Assembly: GCA_946618265.1 (NCBI GenBank)
Contig: CAMOLA010000001.1
Location: forward strand, 1 to 64,000
DNA: 64,000 nucleotides
Origin: an uncultured Eggerthellaceae bacterium
GTDB lineage: Bacteria; Actinomycetota; Coriobacteriia; Coriobacteriales; Eggerthellaceae
Reading direction: 5' to 3'
The notes under the pieces are model-generated. The model ran no database searches. It worked only from the letters and a program-made list of their open reading frames with translations, and was not told the DNA's origin. This document shows positions 8,763 through 16,912 of this stretch, in pieces (within the stretch, counting starts at the first letter, position 1; every line of letters begins with the position of its first letter). The position numbers and the translations under genes are program-made.

Positions 8763-10355
8763 TTACTTGGAGTCGCCCTTGTCGGCTTGGTTGTCCACCA
8801 TGTCGAGCACTTCCTGGATGGAGTGCACTTCGAGCTTGCGGTAGATGTTGGCGATATGGGTTTTGACCGTATGGATGGAAATCCAGAGCTCTTGCTGGAT
8901 GAAGGCGGCGTTGCGTCCCTTCGCCAGGTAGAAAAGAATCTCGCGCTCGCGCTTGGACAGTTCATGCTCGTCCGCGATGGCGTTCACGCGATTGGACCAG
9001 CTGGCGTTCTTGGCTTTCTCGACCGCGACGCGCTCTTCGGCGGCGCGAGCCTCTCGCTCGGCTTCGGCCTTTTCGGCGTCACGCTTCATGCGTTCCGCAG
9101 TAACGATGCGCGCGTACGGAGCGAAGTCGTCGAAGGGCGGTAGCGTGGTGATGCACAGAACGACGATGACGAGTCCGCTGACGGCGATTGGGATAGCGGG
9201 AATGAACATAAAGTACTGGCCGATAAGCCAACCCAGGCCGAGGCCGACCCCCATGCTGAGGTACAGAACGGAGCGATTGGCGCCAATGTAAGCGGCGAAG
9301 TCGGTTTCGAGCCGTGCCGCCCAGGTGAACGACGTGGTCATGAACACGAAGTCGAAGATGTTGAATCCCGCGAGGAACAGGGCCTGGGAGGAGTAGGCGC
9401 CCGTGCGCATGAATTGTTCGTCAAAGGCGCCTTCGGTAGCGTTGAGGTAGACCGCTACGATGATGGCGGTGACGAAGAATACCATTCCGAATCGCTGCGC
9501 CGAAAACACGCCTTGGATGCGGAAGTACCGAACGGGCATGAGGTAGACGATGACCGCAGATAGCACGATACCGAGTAGCGGCCAAATGGTGTTGAGCGCA
9601 AAGGAGACCATGTCTTGCGGCCCGAACGCTTGCGAGAACATGAACTGGCACAGCCCGAACGCGATTCCGTACACGATGAAATGCGTATTCGCGCGTATCG
9701 TCCCGCCGAGCGACAAACGGTTCTTCTCCTCGTCATCGTTTGTCACGTGACGGCTGCGGTTCCAATATACGACGACGAGCACGTTTGCGATGAGAGGCAA
9801 AATGCAGAAACCTATATGGTAGAGCGGGATTTGCAGGCTACCGATGACGATGGCGACAAGGCCGCCGAGGCCCATGTTGAAGCCGAGGTTGCGGTAGCTG
9901 CCGCCTTTGTCGTTGCTGATCGAGGGCAGTTGCAGCCAGGGGAACATCAGCAGTGCCTGGGACAAGCCAAGCAGGACGTAGGCGACGATTCGCACGGGCA
10001 AGGCCGCGTCAATCGAGAGTACCGCCATGGCGCTAGCGGCTGTTGCGAACAGTCCGGTAATCAAGTTGGTTACAGACCAACGCTTACCGCGATGGTATAG
10101 CGTTTTCAGCAAGGGTCCCGAGGCAAACGAAAGCACTCCGTATGACAGGGCAAGCGAGAAGTACAGGACCAGCTGGAGCAGGAATGGACGGCCTTCTAGA
10201 GCCATGTCGCCGCTTGCGGGCATTGCGGTGAACAGTGTGAGGAAGTGCCACGCGCACATGACGGAAAAGCCCGTGACGCTCAGTTCACCGGCTTCGTTCG
10301 CGCGGACATCGTCCTCTGTAAGAAGCGTCGTTGTCTCTTGCGACGCATCCTTCAT
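8763..10355 (-). CDS. LuxR-type regulator with an N-terminal 12-segment membrane sensor domain
   Basis: 530 residues. Residues about 20-425 form roughly twelve membrane helices laid out like an MFS carrier. A charged Glu/Ala/Arg coiled stretch follows (about 425-460). The LuxR helix-turn-helix covers about 463-525 (LSKREREILFYLAKGRN, then HTVKTHIANIYRKL). No phosphoacceptor receiver is present, so the membrane part probably senses a ligand or membrane state and drives the DNA-binding tail directly. This architecture is greatly expanded in Eggerthellaceae. The ATG at 10355 is preferred because a purine-rich GGGAG lies upstream; an in-frame ATG at 10439 is the alternative. No target gene is identifiable. 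Confidence 0.85.
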   Translation of the reverse strand: MKDASQETTTLLTEDDVRANEAGELSVTGFSVMCAWHFLTLFTAMPASGDMALEGRPFLLQLVLYFSLALSYGVLSFASGPLLKTLYHRGKRWSVTNLITGLFATAASAMAVLSIDAALPVRIVAYVLLGLSQALLMFPWLQLPSISNDKGGSYRNLGFNMGLGGLVAIVIGSLQIPLYHIGFCILPLIANVLVVVYWNRSRHVTNDDEEKNRLSLGGTIRANTHFIVYGIAFGLCQFMFSQAFGPQDMVSFALNTIWPLLGIVLSAVIVYLMPVRYFRIQGVFSAQRFGMVFFVTAIIVAVYLNATEGAFDEQFMRTGAYSSQALFLAGFNIFDFVFMTTSFTWAARLETDFAAYIGANRSVLYLSMGVGLGLGWLIGQYFMFIPAIPIAVSGLVIVVLCITTLPPFDDFAPYARIVTAERMKRDAEKAEAEREARAAEERVAVEKAKNASWSNRVNAIADEHELSKREREILFYLAKGRNAAFIQQELWISIHTVKTHIANIYRKLEVHSIQEVLDMVDNQADKGDSK

Positions 10356-10639
10356 CTCCGTTGCACTCCCTTTCCACAGACGATGGGTCCGTGTTCCCCT
10401 CGGAGTCCGCCTTGCTGCTCGCTTGTTTTCCGAAGCCACGTACAGCTTCCTGTATTAGGAGCCTGAACGGGCAAAATAAACTAGTACTCATACTTGGCGG
10501 GTGATATGCGTTCCCTTTTGTATTGCACATAATACTAGACAATTGCAACTAAGGCGCGAAAAAATCAATAACGAGTAGAAACGCTATCAATCCGAAAGCA
10601 ACTGTCCTCATGCCCCGCATATAATCGTCCGAGCTCGAC

Positions 10640-10669
10640 GTCATAAAAAGGACTGTCCCTTTTTATGAC
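10640..10669. repeat. REP-like palindrome, GGGGACTGTCCC type
   Basis: Arms GTCATAAAAAGGA and TCCCTTTTTATGAC (one base of length difference) surround a CTG core. It sits between the diverging LuxR-type gene and the next terminator. It shares the core of the perfect palindrome at 30470-30506. Confidence 0.7.
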
Positions 10670-10703
10670 AAAATCAGGAGGCAGGGCTATGGGGAAGGGG
10701 CCA

Positions 10704-10739
10704 GCAAGAAAACGGCGCCCGCTTTGGGCGGGCGCCGTT
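10704..10739 (-). terminator. intrinsic terminator of the trigger-factor-like genes
   Basis: Perfect 12-base arms (AACGGCGCCCGC at 10711-10722 and its complement at 10728-10739) read on the minus strand are followed by a TTTTCTTG tail. It lies 45 bases after the stop at 10785. Confidence 0.9.
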
Positions 10740-10784
10740 GGCGTGTTGGGCTTGGAGCAAGCGGTCTGAAGCGTTTCGAACTGC

Positions 10785-12101
10785 TTACGATTCCGCGCCG
10801 ATGCGCTTGATGTTGGCGTTCTCGACGAGCAGGCGGCAAGCCTTCAGGCGCAAGGCTGCGCAGCGCGCTGCGTACATGCGGCCGTCGCGCTTGAAGTCGG
10901 CATGCGCGAGGTTGGCCTGGTTGGGCGCGATCGACTCGAAGAACAGGTTGAGGTCGTTGTCGTTCACGGCCAGCTTCTTGTGTTTGGCGTAGGCGTTGAG
11001 CGCGAACTGGCGGGTGAGCTGGTTGCGTACCTGCATCATCATCTGCTGGTTGAGCTGCTCTTGCGTGAGGCCTTCCTGGGCCAGGTACTGCTCCATCGAC
11101 TGGTTCTTGTCCTTGAGCCGATTGTTCAGGTTCTCGCGGGCCTCCTTGACGGCGACGCCGTAAATCAAGTCGGAGATGTTGCCCTTGAACCGCTTGGCAA
11201 GCTCGTTGCTGGCGAGCAGCTCTGCCTGACGCTGCTGATCATCTTCATGGCGCTTCGCGACCTTCTCGCGCACCTTCTCGCGCAGGTCCGCCATGTTCTT
11301 CACGCCGGGCATGATCGTGCGCGCCCAGCCGTCGTTCATTTCGGGCGTCTCGGTTCCCAAGATGCGCTTGATGGTGACGGTGGTCTCGTATTCGTCCATC
11401 TTGACGCTGCCGTCTTCGTTGAATGCCAGGTCGGGACCCATGAACGTGAACGTCTTGGTCTCGCCGACCTTCATGCCGATTACGGCGTCATCGAAGTCAT
11501 CGGGCATGGCCAGGATGCCGGTGGTGTATTCGCGGCCATCGCTGCAGAGCGGCTTGACCTTCTTGCCGCCCATGGTGGTTTGCATGGCCAGCTCGACCTT
11601 ATCGCCCTTGCGCACGACGTCGTGGCTCTCGTCGGTGACGGAGACGGCGGCGGCTTCGGCCATGTGCTGGATCTCCTCGTCGATCTCCTCTTCCTTGATC
11701 ACGTAGCCGGGAAGCGTGATGCTGACGGGGCCGTAGTCGTCGAGCTCGAACTCGGGGACGGGGACGCAGACCATGTGGTACTCGAACGGCTTGCCCTCCT
11801 CCGCGTGCTCGATGCAGCGGAACACCGGTGCGCCGATGGCGTCGACCTTGGCTGCGGTCAGTGCGAACGATGCGCGATGGCGCATGATGCCCTCGTCGAA
11901 CACGAACGCGGACTCCACGTCGCCCATGCGGTCGCGGATGAACTCGGCCGGAGAGATTTTGGACTCGTTATCGTACTCGTAGCCGTTCTTGCCGATTTCG
12001 AAGGCGGCAATGCGCTGGATCTCCTCGGCGACTTCGGCGCCCGAGAGCTCGACGAGAAGTTCGAGCTTGCCATCCTTTTCTCGTACCCGTTCTACTTTCA
12101 T
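10785..12101 (-). CDS. trigger-factor-like peptidyl-prolyl isomerase/chaperone
   Basis: 438 residues, the normal trigger factor length. The N-terminal domain (1-130) keeps the family outline, including GKPFEYHMVCVPVPEFEL, but lacks the ribosome-docking GFRxGxxP signature: that region reads GKNGYEYDNESKISPAEF. A FKBP-like isomerase domain follows (about 165-250; VRKGDKVEL... VGETKTFTFMG). The long helical C-terminal chaperone arms (about 260-438) contain the SMEQYLAQEG block. It may therefore act off the ribosome, with a true tig elsewhere in the genome; both are inference. It is the second gene of a pair with 12194-13045, separated by 92 bases that hold a small hairpin. Confidence 0.75.
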   Translation of the reverse strand: MKVERVREKDGKLELLVELSGAEVAEEIQRIAAFEIGKNGYEYDNESKISPAEFIRDRMGDVESAFVFDEGIMRHRASFALTAAKVDAIGAPVFRCIEHAEEGKPFEYHMVCVPVPEFELDDYGPVSITLPGYVIKEEEIDEEIQHMAEAAAVSVTDESHDVVRKGDKVELAMQTTMGGKKVKPLCSDGREYTTGILAMPDDFDDAVIGMKVGETKTFTFMGPDLAFNEDGSVKMDEYETTVTIKRILGTETPEMNDGWARTIMPGVKNMADLREKVREKVAKRHEDDQQRQAELLASNELAKRFKGNISDLIYGVAVKEARENLNNRLKDKNQSMEQYLAQEGLTQEQLNQQMMMQVRNQLTRQFALNAYAKHKKLAVNDNDLNLFFESIAPNQANLAHADFKRDGRMYAARCAALRLKACRLLVENANIKRIGAES

Positions 12102-12134
12102 TGCGTATACCTCGCTTGCTCGTATCCGTTAGCG

Positions 12135-12156
12135 GGCGCGTACTCGTACGCGCCCG
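12135..12156 (-). terminator. short hairpin between the two chaperone genes
   Basis: GGGCGCGTAC and GTACGCGCCC pair perfectly around a 2-base loop (TC). No U-run follows on the minus strand, so it may only attenuate read-through into the downstream chaperone gene. Confidence 0.4.
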
Positions 12157-12193
12157 TGTTGTCCTGATGGAATGTAGACTGCCGGCTCGTGGG

Positions 12194-13045
12194 CTATTCG
12201 CTGATGATGCGGAACCCGGAGGGAGTCGCGCCGTCGTCGCGGATCTGCGTCGGCGGCATGTTGTCGATGGTGATCATGTCCAGTTCGTCTTCGTCGACGA
12301 TGACGGGCATCTTCTTCTTGGGTTCGGGCTCTTCGGGTGCGCCCTCTTCCTTCACGATGGCGGTGTCGACCACGCGGCGCATCGTCTTGACGCGCACGGC
12401 GGCGCGACGGGCGTTCTCGACCTGGCCCTTCTCGCGAATTTCGGCAATGAACGCCTCGGGGTCGGGCGTGGAGAGGTACTCGGTCAACTGATGGTTGCCC
12501 ACCTGCATGCCCAGCACGTCGGCCATGATGTCGATGGCGACGTTGAGGCGCATCTGGTAGAGCGTTTCGTCACGCAGCTTTTGATCGTACTGCTCGGGGG
12601 TGAGATGCTCCTCGCGCAGATACTGCTCCATGGAGATATGCATTTCCTTCAGGCGCTCGGCGTTGCCCTCGCGTACGACCTCGATGTTGTGCGCGAGGAT
12701 GTCTTCCGGCACTTCGCCTTCGAGGCGGGCGAGCAGGGCGTCGCAGCAGACGCGGAACTTCAGGTCGCTCATCTCGAACTCCATGTCGTGGTCGTACTGG
12801 TCCTTGATGGCCTGACGAACCTCGTCGATGGTTTCGTACATGTCGAAGTTGGCCTTTACCCAGTCGTCGTCGAGGTCGGCGATGGACTTGATCTTCTTGC
12901 CGCCGCTTACGACGTACTGGAACAGCTGCGCGTCGATGTCGTCCGCGGTCATGGCGGGTTTGGCCGGCATGGTGATGCGGACGTTGTCGTAGTCGTTCAT
13001 CTTGAACTGTTTCGGATCGAGGTCGATGATCTGCTTGTCGGACAT
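12194..13045 (-). CDS. trigger-factor C-terminal-domain-like chaperone
   Basis: 283 residues without a FKBP domain. Residues about 55-230 resemble the helical chaperone arms of trigger factor: an initial DDDWVKANFDMYETIDEVRQ block matches the start of the TF C-domain, and a SMEQYLREEHLTPEQ block closely parallels SMEQYLAQEGLTQEQ in the next gene. An acidic, Pro-rich tail (EEGAPEEPEPKKK) follows. The two neighbours therefore look like a split or duplicated trigger factor that could work as a hetero-complex. ATG 13045 follows a GGGAG element. It is probably cytoplasmic and involved in folding of nascent or exported proteins, which is inference. Confidence 0.65.
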   Translation of the reverse strand: MSDKQIIDLDPKQFKMNDYDNVRITMPAKPAMTADDIDAQLFQYVVSGGKKIKSIADLDDDWVKANFDMYETIDEVRQAIKDQYDHDMEFEMSDLKFRVCCDALLARLEGEVPEDILAHNIEVVREGNAERLKEMHISMEQYLREEHLTPEQYDQKLRDETLYQMRLNVAIDIMADVLGMQVGNHQLTEYLSTPDPEAFIAEIREKGQVENARRAAVRVKTMRRVVDTAIVKEEGAPEEPEPKKKMPVIVDEDELDMITIDNMPPTQIRDDGATPSGFRIISE

Positions 13046-13289
13046 CGTGTGTACTCTCCCTTGATAGTGGCGAAGTGCGTGAGGGCGCGTTTCGCATGGT
13101 TATTCTATATAGTGGGACGCTGTCAGGGGTGGTCCCGCTTGCGGTGCTTGCGCGCGCGGAGCACGGCAAGCCATATAACACAAATCCTTATTTTAACGCA
13201 GGCCAGTTTGTTTGTGCATGTAAATGGACACGTAGTCCCAATCGCTAGAGAAACGACGGATATCAGGCTTATTTGCGGTGCAGTAGAGT

Positions 13290-13310
13290 ATTAAGCAACA
13301 AATGCTTAAT
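13290..13310. promoter_or_regulatory. operator-like palindrome upstream of the Cys-rich protein gene
   Basis: ATTAAGCA and TGCTTAAT are perfect 8-base arms around ACAAA in an AT-rich island (13180-13380) that contrasts with the GC-rich surroundings. A -10-like TACAAT lies at about 13351. It is a likely binding site for a dimeric regulator, and the regulator is unknown. Confidence 0.45.
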
Positions 13311-13393
13311 AAGTAATAAACAAATGCAACAAATATATAGAAATATATGCTACAATAGTAGAAGGATGGAGCAACGATGCGGAAGTGATTCTT

Positions 13394-13720
13394 ATGGGAG
13401 ATGTTTTTCCGGAGCGGCATGAAAAGCCTGAAAGCAACGGGACGTTCTTCTTCTCGAACAAAGCATGCGCGTATTTTCCCTGTCACGAGGGCGTGGATTC
13501 CGAGCGCTTCAACTGCATGTTCTGCTATTGCCCGCTTTATCCGCTAGGGGATAGCTGTGGTGGCGACTTCCGGTACACGAGCAAGGGTTACAAGGACTGT
13601 TCCCGATGCACGGTCATGCATGATGGCGAACGCGGGGTCGACCTCGTGCGTGCGGGTTTTCTCGAGGTTTCCCTGATTGCCTGGGAAAACCACGTCGTTA
13701 ATCGTGCGGCCGCCTCGTAG
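13394..13720 (+). CDS. Cys-rich small-domain protein (PF04071-like)
   Basis: 108 residues with about ten Cys in the first 75 residues: a FSNKACAYFPCHEG block, then CMFCYCPLYPLGDSCGG and KDCSRC. This matches the cysteine-rich small domain family, thought to bind metal, often as a stand-alone protein in anaerobes. Its biochemical role is not established. ATG 13394 is preferred over the GTG at 13385 because GGAAG lies 8 bases before it. The tail after residue 75 is less conserved. The next gene on the opposite strand is another Cys-rich protein (DUF2284). Both could serve metal or cofactor handling, which is inference. Confidence 0.75.
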   Translation: MGDVFPERHEKPESNGTFFFSNKACAYFPCHEGVDSERFNCMFCYCPLYPLGDSCGGDFRYTSKGYKDCSRCTVMHDGERGVDLVRAGFLEVSLIAWENHVVNRAAAS

Positions 13721-13747
13721 GGGCCTGACGGCGACTACGTCGAAGTG

Positions 13748-14317
13748 TCAGATTTCGTCTTTGAGGATGGCGCTCACGAGCAGGAAATACTCAGGCAACT
13801 CGTCGGGACCGCTCCAGCAGAATTCCTCGTCGAAGAGGTCCTTCACGAGCGGGCCGAGCATTCCGCCGAACGCTTCGAGCGAGTAGCGCATCGTGTTGGG
13901 GCTCACGCAGGGTTGCCCTTCGGCACGCTTGCATCCGTGAGGGCAGCGCATGCACGATCCGGGGAAGAGGGCAACGGAACCCGGCTCGCGCTTCTCGCGG
14001 GCGAGTAGCTTGTCTTCGACCACCAGCTTGATCAATGCATAGGTGTCGTTGACATAAACGGGGCATTTATCAGCCGGCACCGGGTAAATCGCGCTGCGCA
14101 TGAGGGTCGCCTTACTGCAAATTACGTCCATCGTCGCGTAGCTTTTCAGCAGCGCTTCGGCCACGAAGTCAAACGGTGGGCAGGTCCAGTTTTTCCCGAA
14201 CTTGTCGCATGCCGCGCAGGCGGCACTGCACGTTTGCGCGTCGAGATAGTTGGTGCGGAAGTCGTCCATGGTCAAGGTGCGCTCGAACTCTTCGATGCTG
14301 TAGGGAACGAGGTGCAT
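13748..14317 (-). CDS. DUF2284 metal-binding protein
   Basis: 189 residues with the DUF2284 pattern: CSAACAACDKFGKNWTCPP near residue 30-50 and a second cluster, GSCMRCPHGCKRAEGQPC, near residue 115-135. Eight or more Cys are placed to bind an Fe-S cluster or zinc. The family has no assigned function. It is cytoplasmic, with no signal or membrane segment. It is followed on the same strand, 45 bases upstream, by the AEC carrier gene, so the two may be cotranscribed with the phosphorylase at 15368. Confidence 0.8.
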   Translation of the reverse strand: MHLVPYSIEEFERTLTMDDFRTNYLDAQTCSAACAACDKFGKNWTCPPFDFVAEALLKSYATMDVICSKATLMRSAIYPVPADKCPVYVNDTYALIKLVVEDKLLAREKREPGSVALFPGSCMRCPHGCKRAEGQPCVSPNTMRYSLEAFGGMLGPLVKDLFDEEFCWSGPDELPEYFLLVSAILKDEI

Positions 14318-14362
14318 CGCGAAGGTCCTTTCTCTCTACGAAGCCGTTTGAGTGCAATGGGG

Positions 14363-15283
14363 CTAGCCCATGATGAACACGAGCAGGGGGATGGTGACAA
14401 TCGAGAGCAGCGTGGACAGGAACACGCCGCGCGATGCCATGCGGTCGTTGCCGCCGTACTGCAAGCACAGAAGCGTCGCGTTGGTCGCCACGGGCATGCC
14501 CATGAGCAACGTGCCGACCTTGATGAGCGTCGGGTCAGAAAGCGTCAGGGAGAGCAGCGCGAAGGCGATGAGCGGTACCACGAGGATTTTCGCGATCGCC
14601 AGCAAGTACAGGCCCGCGTCGGCGAACACGCTCTTGAACGATTCGCTGGCCAGGCGAGCGCCGGTGATGAGCATGGCCAGCGGCACGGTTGCCGATCCGA
14701 CGGTGTTGAGGCACGACACCGCGATGTCGGGAAGCTGCACGTTGAGCAGGTATAGCACGATGGCCAGAATCGACGCGATTAAGCAGGCGTTGACGAACAT
14801 CTTCGGGTTGATCTTGGTGTCTCCGGTGTCTTCGGATACCAGGTAGATGCCGATCGAGAACACGAGGAAGTTGAACGGCAGGTTGAAGATCGTGGCAAAG
14901 AACAGGGCGTCGCTGCCGAACAGGCCGGCGATGAACGGCAGCCCCATGAACCCGGTGTTGCCGAACGTGGTCATGAACGAGCACAGGCGGCGGTCCTTGC
15001 GGTCGAAAAGGGGCAAAAGCCCCAGCCCGAAGCCGATGAGGTAGGCGATGGCGTAGCAGGCAAGCGACAGCCCGAAGTATTGCAGCATCTGCAGCGGCGT
15101 GAGCGCCTGCCCGGTCGTTATGCCCGTCGACACGATGAAGAAGGGCAGCGTGACGTTCATCACGAGGTTCGTGATGACCTTGCAGGCGGCATCGTCGATT
15201 ATCTTGAGCTTCGTTGCGACGAAGCCGACGATGATGCCGAAGAACAGAATGACGATTTGTCCGAATGCGGCAGTTACGCTCAT
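14363..15283 (-). CDS. AEC-family (auxin efflux carrier type) permease
   Basis: 306 residues with about ten membrane helices in two groups of five (1-165 and 170-306), as in the AEC family. Characteristic blocks are FMTTFGNTGFMGLPF near residue 110 and GMPVATNATLLCLQYGG near residue 265. Bacterial members move dicarboxylates such as malate or malonate, and the substrate cannot be read here. The start is supported by AAAGGAAT on the minus strand. It lies between the nucleoside phosphorylase (upstream, 84-base gap) and the DUF2284 gene (downstream). Confidence 0.85.
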   Translation of the reverse strand: MSVTAAFGQIVILFFGIIVGFVATKLKIIDDAACKVITNLVMNVTLPFFIVSTGITTGQALTPLQMLQYFGLSLACYAIAYLIGFGLGLLPLFDRKDRRLCSFMTTFGNTGFMGLPFIAGLFGSDALFFATIFNLPFNFLVFSIGIYLVSEDTGDTKINPKMFVNACLIASILAIVLYLLNVQLPDIAVSCLNTVGSATVPLAMLITGARLASESFKSVFADAGLYLLAIAKILVVPLIAFALLSLTLSDPTLIKVGTLLMGMPVATNATLLCLQYGGNDRMASRGVFLSTLLSIVTIPLLVFIMG

Positions 15284-15367
15284 GCGATTCCTTTCTTCGT
15301 CCGGCGAATGGCCCGAAACGAGTCGGCGGGCTCAAATGAGCCGATGGGGCAGGCCCGTCGGCTCATT

Positions 15368-16138
15368 CTACAGTGCAGCGAGTACGTGAAGCGCAGCGCG
15401 TAGGGCGATGTCGCGTGCGCTGTGGTTCTCGATCCAGCCGCGTGCGTCGTGGTTGTCGGGGTCGGCGAGCGTGTCGCCGCTGTAGAGCAGCTGGGCGAAT
15501 GTGGTCCCATACGCTTGCGCGACCGCGGCAAGTGCGGCGCATTCCATGTCGACGGCCGAGTAACCCTGGTCGGCGCGCTTACGCACAATACCCGGCGTCT
15601 CGCGGAAGAACCCGTCGCAGGTCCATACTTTGCACTGCTCGTGCCGCAGGCCGAGGCCCTCGAGCGTTCGTTGCGCGGTCTCGACGGCGGCGGCATCGAT
15701 TTCGACTTCGCGCGAGGGCTCTATATAGTGAAACGACGCGCCTTCGTCGCGCAGCGCGTGGGTGGGTACGAGAATGCGCCCGCTCTCAATGGGACGAATG
15801 ACGCCGCACCCGCCGCAGGCGACGATGCGCTTCACGCCGGAGGCGATGAGCAGATCGGCCAGGATGGCGGCGGCAGGTGCCCCGACGGGCGCTTGAACCA
15901 AGCAGACCGTCTTGCCTTCGAATTCGCCTGCGTATATCGGGAAATCTCGCACTTCGGAATGGTAGTTGGAAATTTGGCTACAGCCGACTTCGGCGACGAA
16001 CCGCGAGAGCGCATCGCCCATGAAGCTCATCAGGCAGCGATCGGGCAATGCGTTCCCCTCATCGGTGAGCAACGGCCGTGACATCGCGTTTCTTCCCTCG
16101 TCGTAGCGATGCTCGAGCAATGCAATGATCTCTTCCAT
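15368..16138 (-). CDS. uridine/purine nucleoside phosphorylase family protein
   Basis: 256 residues in the PNP/UDP superfamily. FGGCGVI-type nucleobase loop (CGGCGVIRP near residue 115), a phosphate-contacting QAPVGAP block near 85, and the VDMECAALAAVA block near 190 that contacts ribose and base (Met-Glu) are present. It should cleave a nucleoside with phosphate to base and ribose-1-phosphate. Uridine phosphorylase is the closest match in pattern, but base specificity is uncertain. ATG 16138 (MEEIIALLEH) has a GGGGGG purine tract directly upstream and is preferred over 16213. It diverges from the riboswitch promoter at 16276. Confidence 0.8.
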   Translation of the reverse strand: MEEIIALLEHRYDEGRNAMSRPLLTDEGNALPDRCLMSFMGDALSRFVAEVGCSQISNYHSEVRDFPIYAGEFEGKTVCLVQAPVGAPAAAILADLLIASGVKRIVACGGCGVIRPIESGRILVPTHALRDEGASFHYIEPSREVEIDAAAVETAQRTLEGLGLRHEQCKVWTCDGFFRETPGIVRKRADQGYSAVDMECAALAAVAQAYGTTFAQLLYSGDTLADPDNHDARGWIENHSARDIALRAALHVLAAL

Positions 16139-16275
16139 CGATCCCCCCTCGATGTAAGCGCCACCGTGTTTGGCGAAGGCGCGTTGATTTGACACCGGAT
16201 TATTGGCAGCCAAACACGAGTTTCCAATTCACGGTAGGAATGATACATAAATCGAGAACAAAAGTTAATTGTATC

Positions 16276-16304
16276 TTGACACAAACGCACTGAACCTCTA
16301 CTAT
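16276..16304 (+). promoter_or_regulatory. sigma-70-type promoter of the glutamate mutase operon
   Basis: A perfect -35 TTGACA (16276-16281), a 17-base spacer and a -10 TACTAT (16299-16304) lie about 17 bases before the first paired bases of the cobalamin riboswitch, so transcription should start almost at the aptamer. Confidence 0.8.
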
Positions 16305-16320
16305 CGTCACAAGGACATGC

Positions 16321-16492
16321 GCGTTCGGTTGCGCTGCCATCGGGTGGCGCAAAGAGGGAAGCAGGTGCGAATCCTGCGCTGTACCGCAGCTGTATGGACG
16401 CAAATCCGGCCAAGCGAGCCACTGGGGAACTGGGAAGGCAGGCCGGGTGCGAGTTTCGCGGCGTTCGAGCCAGAATACCTTCCGAATGGGCT
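16321..16492 (+). ncRNA. cobalamin riboswitch leading the glutamate mutase operon
   Basis: Conserved B12-aptamer elements occur in order: AGAGGGAAGCAGGTGCGAAT with the TCCTGC partner (16354-16378), the ACCGCAGCTGTA core (16383-16394), GCCACTGGGGAACTGGGAAG (16418-16437) and the 3-prime box GCCAGAATACC (about 16471-16481). CGTTCGG near 16322 can pair with CCGAATG near 16485 to close P1. It is directly downstream of a consensus promoter and 420 bases upstream of glmL. Most such switches turn genes off when cobalamin is present; the operon here needs adenosylcobalamin, so the sign of control is of interest. Confidence 0.9.
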
Positions 16493-16912
16493 GCAGGCGG
16501 CGACGAGTATCGCCTCCCGCATAACTTGCCGCGTGGTTGCGCGGTGTCGTGTTTATGCGAACGGGGGATGTTCGATGCGCTCGATTGTGGCCATATGCGA
16601 ACGGCGATCGCCGCACCATGCCGCAATCCGCTCCATTCGCCTTCATGTGGAAAACGCTTCCAGATGCCCAAGCGCTGCTTCGCCGTGTGTTGGGGGTTCT
16701 CGGGCGAATCGCAGCATGCGCATGCCTGCTCCAACGCCTCCTTTGAGGATGCTTTCAGTCGAAGAGTCGCCACATGACGATGGGCTGGGAGCGAAGCGCC
16801 CCTTGCCGCCCTGGATCCCTAACCGGGCGGCAAGGACCCCTTTCGGGGAATCCCATTATATCGTTCGAGGCCGCAATTACTCCCAAGAAGCGGCAGATAC
16901 CAGGAGGGAGCC
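16493..16912 (+). other. long leader between riboswitch and glmL
   Basis: About 420 bases with no convincing gene. Open frames here lack ribosome binding sites and protein-like composition. The only clear structure is the hairpin at 16801-16835, with a small CCCC-TTT-CGGGG hairpin directly after it. The separation of the aptamer from the hairpin by 300 bases is longer than in a typical expression platform. Confidence 0.5.
16801..16835 (+). terminator. leader hairpin, possible attenuator of the glutamate mutase operon
   Basis: CCTTGCCGCCC and GGGCGGCAAGG are perfect 11-base arms, followed at 16837-16848 by a second small hairpin (CCCC, TTTC, GGGG). There is no long T-run. It lies 77 bases before glmL and could stop transcription or shield the ribosome site under riboswitch control. 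Confidence 0.6.

Noticed and set aside
16350..16380. tRNA-like GGTGCGAATCC sequence
   Set aside because: Part of the cobalamin aptamer; no acceptor or anticodon arms.
16394..16777. Small open frames within the riboswitch leader
   Set aside because: They begin inside the aptamer, lack ribosome sites and show Arg/Ala/Cys-rich random composition.
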